This document shows, piece by piece, positions 61,334 through 64,000 of a DNA stretch of 64,000 nt. Origin of the DNA: Marsupella aquatica (lineage: Eukaryota; Marchantiophyta). A model generated the notes under the pieces. That model was not told the origin of the DNA and did not search any database. It worked only from the letters and a program-made list of their open reading frames with translations. Within the stretch, counting starts at the first letter, position 1. Each line of letters starts with the position of its first letter. The stretch lies in contig OZ316891.1 of assembly GCA_973895155.1 (NCBI GenBank), positions 12,648,001 through 12,712,000 on the forward strand, read 5' to 3'. The translations under genes and the position numbers were made by a program.

Positions 61334-63464
61334 TCGAGCCGGTGGGAGACCGCGTGCTTGTGCATTTGAAAGTTTATTTCAAGGCATATTTCTTCCAATC
61401 TCTCGGATCAAACTTTGAATCTAGTTACTCGAGGTTGCATATGGAGATGCAAAATGGCAATCCCCAGCTGCATAGATTATGATACGGAGGCTGTTTTATG
61501 AGAGTAGTTCGTTTCTTGCAATTTTGCTTTCTTCTACAAAGAGGAAACATCGTCTTAGAATTGTTGATCGCCCGGGGGTTTTGTAATCTAGTAGTTTTCA
61601 TGGCCTTAGTTGCCTCACACCAGTCTACAATGATGGAGGCGGCCATTTAGAACATCCTCCATGCATTCTTATCGATTCTTAAACCATATAAATTCGCTCT
61701 GTTGCGTTGCTTAATCCTTATCACACCGGAGACATCGCACTGTCATGTATTGGAAATTGTACCAAGTAAATGTCCCTCTACTGTAGTTGTCCAGTATTCT
61801 GAATAGGACTTTCAGTTGTTCAATAGCCCACAGAGTCGATTTCTATCCCACACCGCTGCAGTAATGGCTTCTGTCGAGAAGTAGCAATGAGGAGTTTGAG
61901 ACAAGTCGTGCTCAGTTGCAAGAAAACCTGCACCAAGCCGGGCCATGCCGGTCTTCTCTCCAAAATCTGCCCTTCCCTGTTGTGCAGCTGTCCAATTAAA
62001 TCTAAGCTGCATACTAACTACAGTTGCAAACCCTTGTTCTTAATTAGTGAATCTTTGTTTTTGGTTCTGCAGAAGTCATCCTTGCAAGGATTCATGCCTT
62101 CAATTTACAATGCGCTTACATGCCGTCCAGGATCTCCTTTCTGTGACAAAGGGATGAAGGAGGATCTATGGGTGTGTAAGTAGGAGAAAATATTACCGTG
62201 TCAATAGAGGGAACCCACGCATATTGGATTGATTACACCAAAAATGAATATAAAGGACTAAGTATTGTTACTCCTACGTCAAATGTGCAGAAGTGAAAGG
62301 TTCCATTATATATTGCATATTTGGGCACCATAGATCCTCCATGCTTGTCAATCAAGAGAATGTCAGGTGACCAACAAGATCATCCTCAAAAACCAAAGGA
62401 TTGCCACGTAACGCTGACAGAAAGGAGAAACACTGATGCCACCTCTTGTCAATTGCAGAACTTGTCACTCACCTTGAATACAACTCAGCCACAATGAAGG
62501 CACTTTTTATGACACTATTTGGCATAATTTGGGCAGAATCCTAAACCCTTGGTACGATCCGGCGAGCTTTACTTTCCTCCCTCCTAAACCTTCAAAACTC
62601 GTTACAGAAAATTTGAAAATAAACTCTTGTTTTACTTTATTGCACCATACTTGTTTTTCTATTAGTTCTTCTTCATGATTGTAGCTCCAACGACATCACT
62701 GTAGCCAATGTAGCTACCATTTAAAAAGTTTAAGAAATTTGAACAAGATCGTACAAGACGGCCTTTGATGGCTCAGATGTATTATTTCCTTTCCCTGAGA
62801 CACGTGTATATTTTCAGCACTCTATTATGTTTGGGCATAGTGACTTCTACTCCAGTGTCCTCGTGATGAGCGTTTGACAGATTTCTTCGATCTAACAAAG
62901 ACAATCTTCATGGGCGATACCTCTTGCCCCCATGCGTATCCAGACTACTGCTAGCTACTATGGCTGATCAGGAATACATTCCACTCAGTCCGATTGAATC
63001 CCATTGATCCAGAACAGTGCCCGTTCGATTACAAGTCTCTGCTGTCAAGAGAGAGTATCTCCCGTCTACATTCTAGGCAGGATCAACGCCACCATATTAT
63101 TTGGACAGGATCAATACTGGCGCTAGGTGAATCTAAAACGCTTGCCTAGACTACCTTGGACTGGAAACGTTGACACCACTGGGTACAAAGAGCAAAGAAG
63201 AATATCAACTAAATCCATACAAACAAAACACAGGGAAACAGTGCGATCCCAGATAGGAGAAAAATGAGGAACCCATTGCCAACATTCGTATACCTCTTAG
63301 CTTTCTCACTTATCCAAGACACAAACCGACCTCTCCATATACGAAAGACTCTGCAAAAAACGTGCCCAATAAACAGACGCTTTCCGAAATGGAGTTTTTT
63401 CTGACTCGGTGCTCGATATTGGCAGGGGTAGCATCTAAATTTCAGGAAAATGAATGCCAGCATT
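61334..63464. other. Intergenic between convergent genes
   Basis: 3' UTR of the acetylglutamate kinase gene, then no recognised gene, then the 3' flank of the armadillo gene from about 63.2 kb. ORFs are short. Nothing organised is seen in the middle. Confidence 0.35.
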
Positions 63465-64000
63465 TCAGGAAGGGAGTGCTCTCAACAGGTACAGAGCTAG
63501 TTTCCACTCTGGAACGCCCCTCTTTATCAGTTCCACTAGGCAAGGTACAGCTCCAGCTGCCATGATTGCGGGATGATTGTCTTCATTCATGCTAAGATTA
63601 TAAAGGATGGCTATTGCAGCATCTCTTGCATCAGAGCTCCCCGCTTTGAGCAGGTTCACCAAGGGAAATATGCCCCCTGAGTTAGCAATAGCAGCTGCAT
63701 AAGTACTCCTGCCTTGGGACATCAAATGCCGTAAATGCATCACGGCTCTCTCTCGCACGGTTGGGGAGAAATCTTCTCCTATTTCTGTGACTAACCAAGG
63801 GATTGTGTCATGAATTGTGACTTCTAAGTCTAACGGAACTTCTATCTGGTAGCCGCGACTTTCACTCACCTGCTCCAATTTCAGCAGACACGCTGAGACC
63901 CAGTCTTTGACTCTTAACGGTGCCTGAGACTGTAATACGTTTGTCAATAGAGGGACAAAGATGGAAGCATTCACCTTCTCGTATCTTGCCAGCTTTTCAA
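63465..64000 (-). CDS. Armadillo-repeat protein, 3' end only (partial)
   Basis: The frame is open from the window edge (64000) to the stop at 63465, about 178 residues starting EKLARYEKVNASIF and ending YLLRALPS. Helical repeats of armadillo type are visible: IPWLVTEIGEDFSPTVRERA, AIANSGGIFPLVNLLKAGSS, ARDAAIAILYNLSMNEDN and MAAGAVPCLVELIKRG. The order GGIFPLVNLL, then A-x-A-I-A-I-L-Y-N-L-S, then AIMAAGAVPCLV is typical of plant ARM and U-box/ARM proteins. The N-terminal part lies outside, so I cannot tell whether a U-box or other domain is present. GTG, not ATG, stands where the NASIF segment begins, so that is not a start. Confidence 0.88.
   Translation of the reverse strand, partial: EKLARYEKVNASIFVPLLTNVLQSQAPLRVKDWVSACLLKLEQVSESRGYQIEVPLDLEVTIHDTIPWLVTEIGEDFSPTVRERAVMHLRHLMSQGRSTYAAAIANSGGIFPLVNLLKAGSSDARDAAIAILYNLSMNEDNHPAIMAAGAVPCLVELIKRGVPEWKLALYLLRALPS

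Noticed and set aside
1-64000. CRISPR arrays, operons, bacterial-type promoters or rRNA genes
   Set aside because: The window is nuclear plant DNA; the tandem repeats seen are minisatellites without spacer structure, and no rRNA sequence is present.

Overview
This is a nuclear stretch of a land plant. The coding genes are plant-type (plastid-targeted ABC transporter and N-acetylglutamate kinase, an L-type lectin receptor kinase, an SDP1-type oil-body lipase). They carry many short spliceosomal introns, mostly 80-300 nt, and are separated by old Copia-type retrotransposon debris. The modest introns and the divergent but alignable proteins suggest a non-seed plant (bryophyte or lycophyte). I cannot name the genus from sequence alone.

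Layout. At 22-3638 (minus) lies a three-exon SDP1-like patatin lipase. Its upstream region carries a short ORF whose peptide copies the lipase N-terminus. From 3.8 to 9.9 kb is intergenic DNA with two opposed solo LTRs. At 9883-16554 (minus) is a ten-exon PIF1-family DNA helicase with an acidic triplicated N-terminal repeat and a C-terminal CCHC zinc knuckle. A foldback element and tandem repeats follow at 17.0-18.7 kb. At 19096-22940 (minus) is a four-exon L-type lectin receptor kinase; its second intron is bounded by copies of the same exon-junction sequence. A broken Copia reverse transcriptase/RNase H body occupies 26.3-28.0 kb (minus).

From 30.3 kb the genes switch to the plus strand: ABCD2-like plastid half ABC transporter (30261-34796), ALADIN nucleoporin (37784-44336, 14 exons, one apparent AT-AC U12-type intron), TSR1 ribosome-biogenesis factor (47345-54449, 21 exons) and single-exon plastid N-acetylglutamate kinase (60263-61333). 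Between the last two is a repeat-rich interval with an AT-rich block, tRNA-derived SINE-like units and a third solo LTR. The window ends inside the 3' part of an armadillo-repeat gene on the minus strand (63465-64000).

The genes are unrelated housekeeping or signalling loci, each with its own promoter; nothing suggests an operon or gene cluster. I reconstructed exon structures by hand from splice signals, reading-frame continuity and recalled family conservation. Each of the six complete multi-exon models closes in frame from ATG to stop. I found no new multi-gene system. The most interesting signals concern gene architecture: probable intron gain by duplication, a duplicated start region making a mimic uORF, non-canonical introns, and a broken copy of an ALADIN segment upstream of the neighbouring ABC transporter.
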